Positions 42,501 through 50,802 of a stretch of 64,000 bases of DNA are shown here, one piece after another. The position numbers were made by a program, and so were the translations under genes. Location: NCBI RefSeq assembly GCF_018966525.1, contig NZ_CP076607.1:5208001-5272000 (forward strand), given 5' to 3'. A model generated the notes under the pieces. The model saw only the letters and a program-made list of their open reading frames with translations, was not told where the DNA came from and ran no database searches. The first letter of the stretch is position 1. Each line of letters starts with the position of its first letter. This DNA comes from Paenibacillus sophorae. Lineage in GTDB: Bacteria; Bacillota; Bacilli; Paenibacillales; Paenibacillaceae.

Positions 42501-44810
42501 GCCACCGGCATAAGTTTCTCCTTCCGGCTTGTCGAGCCCCCGTACCCGAACCACCGATTGTTTCTCCGGGTCTATGACAGCGAGAGACACTGTCTTGGAC
42601 AAATAATCGGATTTTTTGAACAGCAGCTCTCCAAAATAAGACCTGTACTTATCAGGGACGACCAAACTCCCCTGCTCATCGGTCACTCCTATTTCTTCAC
42701 CATAACGTTGAACCTTTACCCCTGCCAGCAGTTGTCCCTGAGCGCCTGTCTCATGTTGACGCACAGTAACTGTTATTTTCTCTGCCTGGTCCTTGGTCAG
42801 AAATGGCTTGTTTACCAAATCAACCGGTTTGCCATCCTTGCCTCTGATCTCAACATCAAGCTCTTGCTTCGGCAGAACCTGCAGTTCCGTTTCAGCAAGC
42901 AGTTCTCCATTAACATATTGACCATTCTGATAATAATTAGGGAACCATTGGATCTTATAGGTTCCGGACTTAACCGGCTTCCACTCCCGCTTGTCCACAC
43001 GCTGCATCTTCCCGTCCTTCTCTTCCGTAGTCCAGGACAGCCGGTTCTCTTCGATTGTGGTTCCGGCTTCATCGACAATCTTAGCCTTGTAGTTAGTGTT
43101 CAAATCAAGAATATTATTGTATTCATCCGTCATGACCACCCGATATTCAACGTTCTCGCCCAGTACAATCCGGTTTCGCGTTTCAGGCACTTCATAGTAG
43201 GATGAACCCCGAACCTTCAAGATAATCTGGGCCTTATAAGTACTTCCAGCCTTGAAAGTATAGTCATTCTCTAGAGGACTGAAGTAAGATTCCAGAACAA
43301 CCTGATTATTATTATAGCTGTTCGCCGTTGCATCAGGAGCGGCACTAGCCGTCAAACGATGAATTTTTTGACCCTTTGGCACGTATAAAGTTCCGTCCGC
43401 CGCCGGAAGTGAAGTACTGATCAGGCTGTAGTTGTATTTATCGTTAAGATAGGATATTTGTACCTTTCCGCTGCCTTGTCCCTGATCCGGTACCTGGAGC
43501 TTCAGCGCACTAAATTCTGAAGCAACGGCAGCGGAGTGTACAATGGTCGCCGGCTCAGTCGGTGTTACCTTGCTGCGGAATACAATCTTACCGTCCATTC
43601 CCGTAACACGGGCGATTGCCGTAAGATCATATTCTCTGTCCTTCTTCACGTATATAGCATTTGAATCCAAGTTCTGGTAAATACTCGAAGTGTTAATTTG
43701 TTTATACTGGTTGTTAGGAGCAATGGAGAACGACTCCACATTTGCCGGACTCCCGTTCCATGTATATTGAAAGCTCAGCCGGCTGTAATCCTGGCCATCC
43801 TGTACAATCGTAGTATGACTTCCATCTGTAGAAGAATACAATGCTGCCTGGCTTGTCTGAAACAAGTAAGTCTCGTTGTTCTCCGACTTGATGGATGCAA
43901 CAAAATCTCCCGAAACGGAGCCAGTTTTTAGCGTCAGCACGTCGTAACCGGTAATCCCTACCCTGTCTACAACTCCACTCGGCCAAGATGTGCTGTTATT
44001 GCGCTGACGAATCAGCTTGCCCTTCGCATCAAGGTAACGGATGGCCACAGTGTATGTTCCCGCTTGCTGAAGGTCCGTTACATATAGCGGCGCAGCCTCG
44101 TATTGATCCGTCCCCTGGTTGACGGCCACGAACAGAACAGACTTATTAAACACAAGTTTGGGATTGCCCTTCAGCTGTACCTGACCGGCTGCATCCGTAG
44201 TGAAATTGTTATATCCTGTATTGTAATTGCTTACTGAGATCCCTTTGTTCGCCAACGGCACTCCATCGCTTAAGATCGTAAGTCTGATCTGCTTATCATC
44301 GCTGCGAATCTCCCCGGCGGGAGATATTTCGTATGTATCAGAATCCTTTGTTATCCGCTCAACAACAACTTTAATTTCTGATGAAGACGGAACCCGAATG
44401 GTCTGAGATGGGGTGACAACCGGTCCTGTCTCACCCTGATATGTTGCCTGTAGAGAATATTCCGTTCCGGCTTCCAACCCTTCAAAAGAAATGTCGGTAA
44501 AATAGACGGAATAAACAGAATCCGCTGCTGAAATGTGATCTATTTCGCCTTTCTGCTTCACCTTGCTGGCAACTATAGCTTCATCCTTGAAGAGAGAAAA
44601 CTCAACATTATTCTGCTCCAGCACTTTAAGATCTGCATAAGTAACATCTATGACACTATTGACTGAAATCCTTTGTTTGCCATCCTGCACCTGTTCTGAA
44701 GAAACCACCGTAGCCTTCAGAGAAGCTGCCGATACTTCAAGCACACTTAATATAGATAATATAAAGACCAGAATCAACGAAACAGAGCTTCTCAAACGTT
44801 TTGAATACAT
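39567..44810 (-). CDS. 1747-residue secreted SLH-anchored multidomain protein
   Basis: A signal peptide covers about residues 1-30 (SVSLILVFILSILSVLEVSA). A long region (about 30-1160) follows, built of beta-rich, Ig/carboxypeptidase-regulatory-like repeats with many GTY, GKL and VTDEQGS turns. A Gly/Asn/Pro linker comes next (about 1160-1220), then a helical Ala/Gln-rich stretch (about 1220-1400). Another beta domain follows (about 1400-1560). Three SLH repeats end the protein (about 1565-1747: FSDVLQTHWAVKEINYLLAK, FKDVAIGNSYYDEIAAAYAA, FTDGNKISKWAAASVALTKS). SLH repeats bind pyruvylated wall polymer. No enzymatic motif was found; an adhesin or matrix role is inference. Confidence 0.8.
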   Translation of the reverse strand: MYSKRLRSSVSLILVFILSILSVLEVSAASLKATVVSSEQVQDGKQRISVNSVIDVTYADLKVLEQNNVEFSLFKDEAIVASKVKQKGEIDHISAADSVYSVYFTDISFEGLEAGTEYSLQATYQGETGPVVTPSQTIRVPSSSEIKVVVERITKDSDTYEISPAGEIRSDDKQIRLTILSDGVPLANKGISVSNYNTGYNNFTTDAAGQVQLKGNPKLVFNKSVLFVAVNQGTDQYEAAPLYVTDLQQAGTYTVAIRYLDAKGKLIRQRNNSTSWPSGVVDRVGITGYDVLTLKTGSVSGDFVASIKSENNETYLFQTSQAALYSSTDGSHTTIVQDGQDYSRLSFQYTWNGSPANVESFSIAPNNQYKQINTSSIYQNLDSNAIYVKKDREYDLTAIARVTGMDGKIVFRSKVTPTEPATIVHSAAVASEFSALKLQVPDQGQGSGKVQISYLNDKYNYSLISTSLPAADGTLYVPKGQKIHRLTASAAPDATANSYNNNQVVLESYFSPLENDYTFKAGSTYKAQIILKVRGSSYYEVPETRNRIVLGENVEYRVVMTDEYNNILDLNTNYKAKIVDEAGTTIEENRLSWTTEEKDGKMQRVDKREWKPVKSGTYKIQWFPNYYQNGQYVNGELLAETELQVLPKQELDVEIRGKDGKPVDLVNKPFLTKDQAEKITVTVRQHETGAQGQLLAGVKVQRYGEEIGVTDEQGSLVVPDKYRSYFGELLFKKSDYLSKTVSLAVIDPEKQSVVRVRGLDKPEGETYAGGVPLDFAYVDAVIKKDDGSYNKQSQFISQDDHEAFLVVESPSVVGIDFMRYNRSYLGVESKYGYYMYGSIRTEPGKEYSLVLDARQPLQQVSKVNLTKYMEELSVVRTGLAGADYVPYVIDSNATNENYFYAAQGTYDVLAHTRGNTFIYRDDVVIGEGENTLEIVESDSGLATLLAPESGSIYTVEYTTPSKSKLRGYAYDAAQVQLTPGEVTVQLDQSAGAIEYQYNIHFAPGTLKAGTLTQLAPQAIHGLDIVGLQDGKLVRSAGENSLEVGLVDAAGNSIGQIKKPQILVSNGGWGDWYKYVYPESATYEIQDEAGNELYKGNSLNYPLSVYGYLPDGTYVIKAAITIDGQTYSLDKKFVLESAAGTVVDPGQSTPGEDMDNGQAGQPVNGNNGDVNPGNGNVGTVISSPSPTPAAPSTTINENVDKLQELLKDATGTASERASAAQSALTSIAQSLKSVGTPQEAEQNSKSLTQALNSASQLLEMIQDPVEKQKIVSSVSELMESAPYLLNHLDSPEKAIEFTQALIQNAAAVLNNAQGVAVEALQQLKVGVVSSCQAALNKAGEVTIAKENVTVEGNSVSSSLSEELISNQIQSTKQALTVVSQELTTKLGAGLADELKLSLTVKTPSIGEGINKLNTSLPSEILALVKENGIDGLKLQMDHTAFTIEPDTFGNVEAGQKITLAAEVVQNAVVNKPSQAEPLASIPVMEFSASVGGKAVESFVKPVNVTFDVSSIDTSKYSEANLENLTVYVLDEKSLTWEAVGGKYDPITQTVSAPRGHFSQYTVMLGTGAFSDVLQTHWAVKEINYLLAKGILEQTKEFQPSDKVTRQQFAAWIARAYGLDGKNLSLPFKDVAIGNSYYDEIAAAYAAGIINGKSGKVFDPKATITREEIATMLARALTTYNGVKTITQPGTVNAAFTDGNKISKWAAASVALTKSTQLFEGFEDNTFRPAQTTSKAEAAALIYRLYQLQ

Positions 44811-45283
44811 ATTCCATCTCCTTAAATATTTCTGAAATCTATCCCCTTACCCCTCTCATAATACCTAATTCATCAATAGGACTCCTTTCCTAGTAAAACC
44901 ATCAAAATAACTAAATATATATCGAATCCTACCTAAACTGCTCGAGTTTTGTCAATATATCCCTTAACAATAGACAGGAAAATCCTGTTTTTTATCACCA
45001 AAATAGATATTTTGTCACATCCGTCAGATCATTTTCAAACCCTAGTGTCTCTGTTTCTCCTCATCATCTCCCAAAAGAAAAGAACCCTACTGTAACTTGA
45101 TAGGGTTCATACTTACGCTTATACACCTTTCACAAGAAAAATTCTTCCTTTTCTACGATTTCCTACTACCCGAATACCCCGGATGCATATCCTTAATTCT
45201 ACGTTCAGCGTACAGTTACCCAAACATTCTCATATTCTCGTTCATATACATAGACCATACCAAAAAAAGGGGATGAAACCAAC
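44811..45283. other. 473-base regulatory gap upstream of gmd
   Basis: AT-rich, between divergent genes. It contains a hairpin (45082-45108) and two sigma-K-like elements reading towards gmd. These are AC-N16-CATATCCTT (45168-45194) and AC-N17-CATATTCTC (45212-45239), each one base off the CATANNNTA consensus. No sigma-A promoter of good quality was found for gmd. Confidence 0.5.
45082..45108. repeat. GAACCCTA hairpin upstream of gmd
   Basis: GAACCCTA and TAGGGTTC with an 11-base loop. A T-rich tail exists only on the minus strand, although no gene ends here in that direction. Confidence 0.55.
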
Positions 45284-46306
45284 TTGAAAAAAGCCTTCAT
45301 TACCGGTGTGACGGGTCAGGACGGGTCATATCTGGCCGAACTACTACTGGGCAAAGGTTACGAAGTTCACGGAATGGTCCGCAGAAGCAGCTCAATAAAC
45401 ACGGAAAGAATTGATCATCTCCTGGAGAATCAATCGGGGGACCGGCCGGATTTCGTTTTGCATTATGGTGATCTTACGGACCCCGGAGGATTAAGCAGGT
45501 TAATCAGCAAAATTGAGCCTTCCGAAGTCTACAATCTGGGCGCTCAGAGCCACGTCAGAGTGTCCTTCGATATTCCGGAATTCACGGGAGATGTAGACGC
45601 TCTCGGTTCGATGCGTCTACTGGAGAGCATTCGCGATGTAAACCCTGGCATCCGGTTTTATCAGGCCTCTTCCAGCGAATTGTACGGCCTCGTCCAAGAA
45701 GTTCCGCAAAGCGAGAAGACCCCGTTTTATCCCCGCAGCCCTTATGCCGTCGCCAAGCTCTACGCTTACTGGATAACCGTTAACTACCGCGAAGCCTACA
45801 ATCTGTATGCTTGTAACGGCATCCTGTTCAACCACGAATCGCCGCGCCGAGGCAAGACTTTCGTCACCCGCAAAATTACAACCGGCCTCGCCAACATCTT
45901 AAAAGGCAAACAGGATCGTCTTGTGCTCGGCAATCTGGACGCCAAACGGGATTGGGGCTTTGCCGGCGATTATGTAGAGGCGATGTGGCTGCTGCTGCAG
46001 CAGGATCACCCGGAAGACTATGTTATAGCTACAGGCGAAACCCATACGGTAAGGGAATTCTGCGAGCTTGCCTTCCAGCATGCCGGGATTACGCTTACCT
46101 GGGCAGGAGAAGGCCTGGACGAAAAAGGAATTGATGCCAACACGGGACGCGTGCTGATCACGGTAGGCGAACAGTATTTTCGGCCAAGCGAGGTCGATCT
46201 GCTTCTTGGCGACCCGACCAAAGCAAAAACGAAGCTGGGTTGGGAGCCAAAAGTATCTTTCAAGGAGCTTGTCGAGATGATGGCCAAGAGCGATCAGGGT
46301 TCCTGA
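45284..46306 (+). CDS. gmd: GDP-mannose 4,6-dehydratase
   Basis: A 340-residue extended SDR. TGVTGQDGSYLAELLL is the NADP-binding and GMD-specific motif. SSELYG and YAVAKLYAYW give the catalytic Ser/Thr and Tyr-x3-Lys, and FNHESPRRGKTFVTRKI is diagnostic of GMD. It converts GDP-D-mannose to GDP-4-keto-6-deoxy-mannose, the first step to GDP-L-fucose (or GDP-rhamnose). The only in-frame start that fits is TTG 45284, with GGGG upstream. First gene of the fucose operon. Confidence 0.95.
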   Translation: MKKAFITGVTGQDGSYLAELLLGKGYEVHGMVRRSSSINTERIDHLLENQSGDRPDFVLHYGDLTDPGGLSRLISKIEPSEVYNLGAQSHVRVSFDIPEFTGDVDALGSMRLLESIRDVNPGIRFYQASSSELYGLVQEVPQSEKTPFYPRSPYAVAKLYAYWITVNYREAYNLYACNGILFNHESPRRGKTFVTRKITTGLANILKGKQDRLVLGNLDAKRDWGFAGDYVEAMWLLLQQDHPEDYVIATGETHTVREFCELAFQHAGITLTWAGEGLDEKGIDANTGRVLITVGEQYFRPSEVDLLLGDPTKAKTKLGWEPKVSFKELVEMMAKSDQGS

Positions 46307-46388
46307 TCGCTTCCATCCCTGCATTGATGCAGGTTCACTTCGTATATTGGAAACTTAATACATCAGGTGAGAAGGGAGTCGCTTTATC

Positions 46389-47318
46389 TTGGAGAAGAAC
46401 AGTCGGATTTATGTAGCCGGACATAAAGGTCTTGTCGGCTCCGCGCTTGTCAGAAATCTGCGGGGTAAAGGATATGAGAATATCATCGGTAAAACGCTGC
46501 AGGAGCTGGATCTGACAAACCAGGCGGCAGTGGAACGTTTCTTTGAAGAGTCGGATATCGACTATGTGTTTTTGGCAGCCGCCAAAGTCGGCGGAATCGT
46601 GGCAAACAACACTTATCCCGCGGATTATATTATGGAAAATGAATTGATCCAATGTAATGTCATACGCAGCGCATTTAAGAATAATGTCAAAAAGCTTATT
46701 TTTCTGGGCAGCTCCTGCATCTATCCCAAACTCTGCCCCCAACCCATTAAGGAGGAATATCTCCTTACAGGGCCGCTCGAAACGACGAATGAAGCCTACG
46801 CGCTGGCCAAAATTTCGGGGCTTAAAATGTGCGAATATTATAATCGCCAATACGGAACCAATTATATCAGTGTGATGCCCACCAACCTGTACGGACCAAA
46901 TGACAACTTCGACCTCAACAACTCCCACGTCATTCCTGCCATGATTGCCAAAATTGATGCAGCCAAATCATTAAATCAGCCCAGCGTGACATTGTGGGGT
47001 ACAGGCAAGCCGCGCCGGGAGTTTCTGTATATCGACGACATGGCGGACGCCTGCGTGTTCCTGATGGAGCATTACGACGGATCAGAGTTCCTGAATGTCG
47101 GTACAGGAGAGGATCTGTCCATCCGTGAACTGGCGGAAATGGTGAAAGCTGTCGTCGGTTACGATGGCGAGCTGCTGTTTGATGCCGGCAAGCCGGATGG
47201 AACACCGCGCAAGCTGCTGGATGTGTCCAAATTGGAGAAGCTGGGCTGGAAGGCAAAGACCAGTTTGAAAGAAGGCCTCGACAAAGCCTACCGCTACTAT
47301 CTGGACCACGTCAAATGA
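46389..47318 (+). CDS. fcl: GDP-L-fucose synthase
   Basis: A 309-residue SDR that epimerises (C3/C5) and reduces the Gmd product to GDP-L-fucose. Motifs are VAGHKGLVGSALV (NADP site), SSCIYP, YALAKISGLKMCEYY (Tyr-x3-Lys), MPTNLYGPNDNFD and GTGKPRREFLYIDD. The start is TTG 46389 with GAAGGGAG upstream. Both gmd and fcl using TTG is unusual and may hold expression low. Presence of fcl fixes the pathway on L-fucose. Confidence 0.95.
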   Translation: MEKNSRIYVAGHKGLVGSALVRNLRGKGYENIIGKTLQELDLTNQAAVERFFEESDIDYVFLAAAKVGGIVANNTYPADYIMENELIQCNVIRSAFKNNVKKLIFLGSSCIYPKLCPQPIKEEYLLTGPLETTNEAYALAKISGLKMCEYYNRQYGTNYISVMPTNLYGPNDNFDLNNSHVIPAMIAKIDAAKSLNQPSVTLWGTGKPRREFLYIDDMADACVFLMEHYDGSEFLNVGTGEDLSIRELAEMVKAVVGYDGELLFDAGKPDGTPRKLLDVSKLEKLGWKAKTSLKEGLDKAYRYYLDHVK

Positions 47319-47374
47319 CTTGCTAAAGCGGCGGCCTTACTCTCTCAGATCTCGACTATCGGGAAGGTGAATAC

Positions 47375-48454
47375 ATGGATAAATATGCGGTTATCATGGC
47401 CGGCGGCGCCGGACTGCGGCTGTGGCCCCTCTCCAGGGAACACAAGCCCAAGCAGTTTATCAGCGTCGAAGGAACGAGCAGCATGCTTGAGCAGACCTTT
47501 GAGCGCATTACCGAGCTGATACCGCCGGACAAATGCTATGTCATTACTAATAAAAATTATGCGGAGATAACCCGGGAAGTGCTTAAGGGAATTATTCCCC
47601 TGCAAAATATTATACTCGAGCCTCTCCGTAAAAATACCGGGGCCTGCATATCCTATGCGGCCTTATTGCTGGAACGCCGGTTCCAAGGCAGCCTGGTCTG
47701 TTTCATTCCGGCTGACAGCTATGTCAACAATAAGCATGAGTACCTTAAAGCGATCCACCAAGCGTATAGGGAGAGCATCAACAGCTCAGCTCTGACCGTT
47801 ATCGGTGTAAATCCGACATACCCTGCAACCGGCTACGGTTATATCAAAATTGATCCGAGCGAGCATACCGATCCCAGACCCCAGGTATCCAATGTTCAAC
47901 AGTTTAAGGAAAAACCCGACACCGATACCGCTCGCACTTACGTAGAATCCGGACAGTATCTGTGGAACAGCGGCATGGTTGCAGGCAATCTGCAGTCCTT
48001 CAAGAACGGAATTCAGCAGCATATGCCGGAACACTTTAATATCCTGTCAGCAGCGCTGGACCAAATAGACTCCCCTGACTTTGATTCAGTGATAGAGGAA
48101 GCTTTTGATCAACTGCCCGATATATCTTTCGATAACGGAGTGCTGGAGAACAGCAGCAGCCTTACAGCCATTAAGGGCTACTTCGACTGGGATGATATCG
48201 GCAGCCTGGACGCGCTGGGAAAATTGATGGGCTACGACGACAGCGGAAATTCCGTTAGCGGCAGTTACGTCGGAATGGATACTCAAGATTCGATCATATT
48301 CACCAGCGATATACTGGTCACTTCCATCGGTCTCTCGAATATGATGATTATTAAGACGCAAGACGTATTACTGGTCTGTCCCAAAGAGAGGGCTCAGGAT
48401 GTCAAAGCGTTCGTCCAATTGTTGAAACGTACCGGATACGGGGAACGGACATAG
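47375..48454 (+). CDS. manC: Mannose-1-phosphate guanylyltransferase
   Basis: A 359-residue GDP-mannose pyrophosphorylase with nucleotidyltransferase motif VIMAGGAGLRLWPLSREHKP, the FIPADSYV metal site and FKEKPD, and GYFDWDDIGSLDAL near the C-terminus. It is the short, single-function form without the phosphomannose isomerase cupin domain. It supplies GDP-mannose to Gmd. Mannose-6-phosphate isomerase and phosphomannomutase are not in this window. Confidence 0.94.
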   Translation: MDKYAVIMAGGAGLRLWPLSREHKPKQFISVEGTSSMLEQTFERITELIPPDKCYVITNKNYAEITREVLKGIIPLQNIILEPLRKNTGACISYAALLLERRFQGSLVCFIPADSYVNNKHEYLKAIHQAYRESINSSALTVIGVNPTYPATGYGYIKIDPSEHTDPRPQVSNVQQFKEKPDTDTARTYVESGQYLWNSGMVAGNLQSFKNGIQQHMPEHFNILSAALDQIDSPDFDSVIEEAFDQLPDISFDNGVLENSSSLTAIKGYFDWDDIGSLDALGKLMGYDDSGNSVSGSYVGMDTQDSIIFTSDILVTSIGLSNMMIIKTQDVLLVCPKERAQDVKAFVQLLKRTGYGERT

Positions 48455-48505
48455 AGGACCGCTTTATCCCATTGACGCAAAGGAAATACGGAGGTGATAA
48501 GGAAC

Positions 48506-49684
48506 ATGAACCGGTTACGTTTTATGCTGATTAGAGGTTACAGCCATAGTATTTGGATGGATATACGCCAGCTGCTGGAGCAGCTTCTTATCGCGGATTT
48601 GAGCGGCAGAATTCCGGTAGTGCATTGGGGCAGCAACAGCTTTTATAACGGAAAGATTTATACTAACGCTTTTGATATGTATTTTGAGCCGGTGTCTAAC
48701 TACGCAATCGAAGACTTAATGAAACCGGGCTACAGCTTTTTCCCATCCGTATGGCAATATGACAACCTGCTGATGTCTGACCCCGGGCAGGTCTCGCTGA
48801 CCGAGCGGAGCATCGGGGAAATGCTGGAGAGCGATGCTGATGTCGTGGTATGCGACACGTATGCGAATAAAATGTCCGCCCTCTCTCTTGTTGGGGAGGA
48901 TCACCCTTTGTACGGGATGGATACGATGCATGCGTACCGCTTTTTGATGCGCAAATATTTGAAACTCAAACCGGATCTGACAAACAAGATCATGAAGTTT
49001 TTTTATTCTAACTCCCTGCATGAAGGACCCATTCTTGCTGTTCATGTCCGCGAAAACTTCTCCATTAACGCATTTGAGAAGAACAGTATAAACGAACGCT
49101 ATCACGGTAAAGTGTATAAGATGAAAAGACAGCCGGAGCAGAACACCAACGATACCCTTAAGCTTCACCAGATTTACCGGATTCATAAAGTGAATAAACT
49201 TGAAACGTCAAACAAGGTCTATCATAAGGAAATCCAGTATATGGTTGGCAAATTCAACATTAAAAAGATTTTCCTGCTCACGGACTGCACGGAAATTCTG
49301 GATGAATACCGGGAACGGTACGGATCGATGCTTGTGTATACGGATGCGCTGCGGCATTCCTCTAATGACGTCGAAGATCCTTATCTCGAAACGCATATGC
49401 ACCGCCGTCAAAACGGAATAGACGCCATATTGGACGCCTATATTGCCGCGAAATGCAGCTTCTTTATCGGCAATGGCTATTCGAATATGTCTAAAGCCGT
49501 TACGTATCTTAATGACTGGGCCGATACCAATATCAAATTGATGTACTGGGTGCCGGAAAATTCGAGTTTAGCCAATTATGCGGTGACCAATACCATCGTT
49601 TATCCCGACAATAAATTGGTAGGAAAATTCAAGCAGATCGCTTATAGCACGCACCGTACATGGAAAAGGCTGAAGGATCGTTAA
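48506..49684 (+). CDS. Putative fucosyltransferase-like glycosyltransferase, paralogue 1
   Basis: A 392-residue protein. RGYSHSIWMDIRQLLEQLLI opens it, followed by RIPVVHWGSNSF, LAVHVRENF (H-x-R) and the near-C-terminal CSFFIGNGYSNMSKAV. The layout resembles NodZ/O-fucosyltransferase-type GTs, in which H-x-R contacts the GDP-sugar. It is clearly related to the next two genes. It carries an extra ~45-residue basic insertion after the H-x-R motif and lacks the Asp/Lys that follow it in paralogue 2. ATG 48506 has GGAGGTGATAAGG upstream. Family assignment rests on motif resemblance and on the gmd-fcl-manC context. Confidence 0.6.
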   Translation: MNRLRFMLIRGYSHSIWMDIRQLLEQLLIADLSGRIPVVHWGSNSFYNGKIYTNAFDMYFEPVSNYAIEDLMKPGYSFFPSVWQYDNLLMSDPGQVSLTERSIGEMLESDADVVVCDTYANKMSALSLVGEDHPLYGMDTMHAYRFLMRKYLKLKPDLTNKIMKFFYSNSLHEGPILAVHVRENFSINAFEKNSINERYHGKVYKMKRQPEQNTNDTLKLHQIYRIHKVNKLETSNKVYHKEIQYMVGKFNIKKIFLLTDCTEILDEYRERYGSMLVYTDALRHSSNDVEDPYLETHMHRRQNGIDAILDAYIAAKCSFFIGNGYSNMSKAVTYLNDWADTNIKLMYWVPENSSLANYAVTNTIVYPDNKLVGKFKQIAYSTHRTWKRLKDR

Positions 49685-49722
49685 TTCATTCTAAACCACT
49701 GGATTGGAGGTGCTCCGAACGG

Positions 49723-50802
49723 ATGCACCAGCAAAAGTTCTTGCTTATTAAGACGTGGGGGTGGGGCTTTTGGTCGGATATGGATCACCTGACCGGACAA
49801 CTGCTTGTAGCCGAGCTGACCAAACGGATACCGGTGGTGTATTGGGGGCCGCACAGCTTATACAGTGAATATATCGATACGAACGCCTTTGAATTGTATT
49901 ATGAACCTGTCTCCTCATACACCATCGATGACGTGCTTAAGCCTGAACACACCTTTTTCCCGCCGATCTGGAATGCAAGCAACGCACTAGTAGAGGATCT
50001 GGATAAGACGGCGCGGCTTCACCGCGGCATTGGCGAACTGATGGCCAGCAAAGCGGATGTAGCCGTCAGCGACGTCCATTTCTTCGCCAAACCGCTGCTC
50101 AGGTATATTCCGAAGAGTCATTGGGCGTACGGGATGACCGGAGTACAAATCTACCGCCATCTGATCCGGAAGTACTTGCGTTTAAAGCCCGATATTGAAG
50201 CGGAAATCAACGAATTTTACAATGCGCATCTGAAGGACCATCACCCCCTCCTTGGCGTTCATATCCGGGCCAGCGACAAAGTGCGCGAGGTGGAGAACCT
50301 TCAGCAGCTTAACAAGAAGTACGATGGAGAAATCCGAAAAGTATTGAAGGAAGGAAAAATCGGCAAGTTATTCCTGATTACGGATTGCGATGATGCGATC
50401 GATGACTTCAACAAGCGCTACGGTTCGATAGTCGTATATACCGACTGCGTGAGAGCTCCCCGCAACTCCGTTACCGAGGCTCCCCATCTGCAGAACTTTG
50501 TCGTAAAAAAAAGAAAAGGCATCGAGATCATCAAGGATACGTATCTTGCCGCCAAATGCGATTATTTTATCGGCAACGGCTATTCCAATGTTTCATTTTT
50601 CGTCAACCGCCTGAAGGACTGGCCGGACAGCCACATTAAGCTTTTTTACAGAACGTTGAAACAGGATAGAAAAAATACCCGCAAACGGGCAAGAGCCGAA
50701 TTGGCCACCAAATATTATCGGGCCAAACTGCGCAGGGCTCAATATCCAAGTCTGTACGGAGGTGATAACCAGCATGAGCATAAACCGATTTCTCCTGATT
50801 AA
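49723..50802 (+). CDS. Putative fucosyltransferase-like glycosyltransferase, paralogue 2
   Basis: A 359-residue protein starting at ATG 49723; an earlier in-frame ATG at 49660 lies inside the previous gene. Shared blocks are LLIKTWGWGFWSDMDHLTGQ, RIPVVYWGPHSLYSEYIDTN, LLGVHIRASDKVREV and DTYLAAKCDYFIGNGYSNVS. The HIRASDK motif is the most canonical of the three for a GT23-like fucosyltransferase. The C-terminus is basic (KQDRKNTRKRARAELATKYY), which may aid membrane contact. Confidence 0.62.
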   Translation: MHQQKFLLIKTWGWGFWSDMDHLTGQLLVAELTKRIPVVYWGPHSLYSEYIDTNAFELYYEPVSSYTIDDVLKPEHTFFPPIWNASNALVEDLDKTARLHRGIGELMASKADVAVSDVHFFAKPLLRYIPKSHWAYGMTGVQIYRHLIRKYLRLKPDIEAEINEFYNAHLKDHHPLLGVHIRASDKVREVENLQQLNKKYDGEIRKVLKEGKIGKLFLITDCDDAIDDFNKRYGSIVVYTDCVRAPRNSVTEAPHLQNFVVKKRKGIEIIKDTYLAAKCDYFIGNGYSNVSFFVNRLKDWPDSHIKLFYRTLKQDRKNTRKRARAELATKYYRAKLRRAQYPSLYGGDNQHEHKPISPD

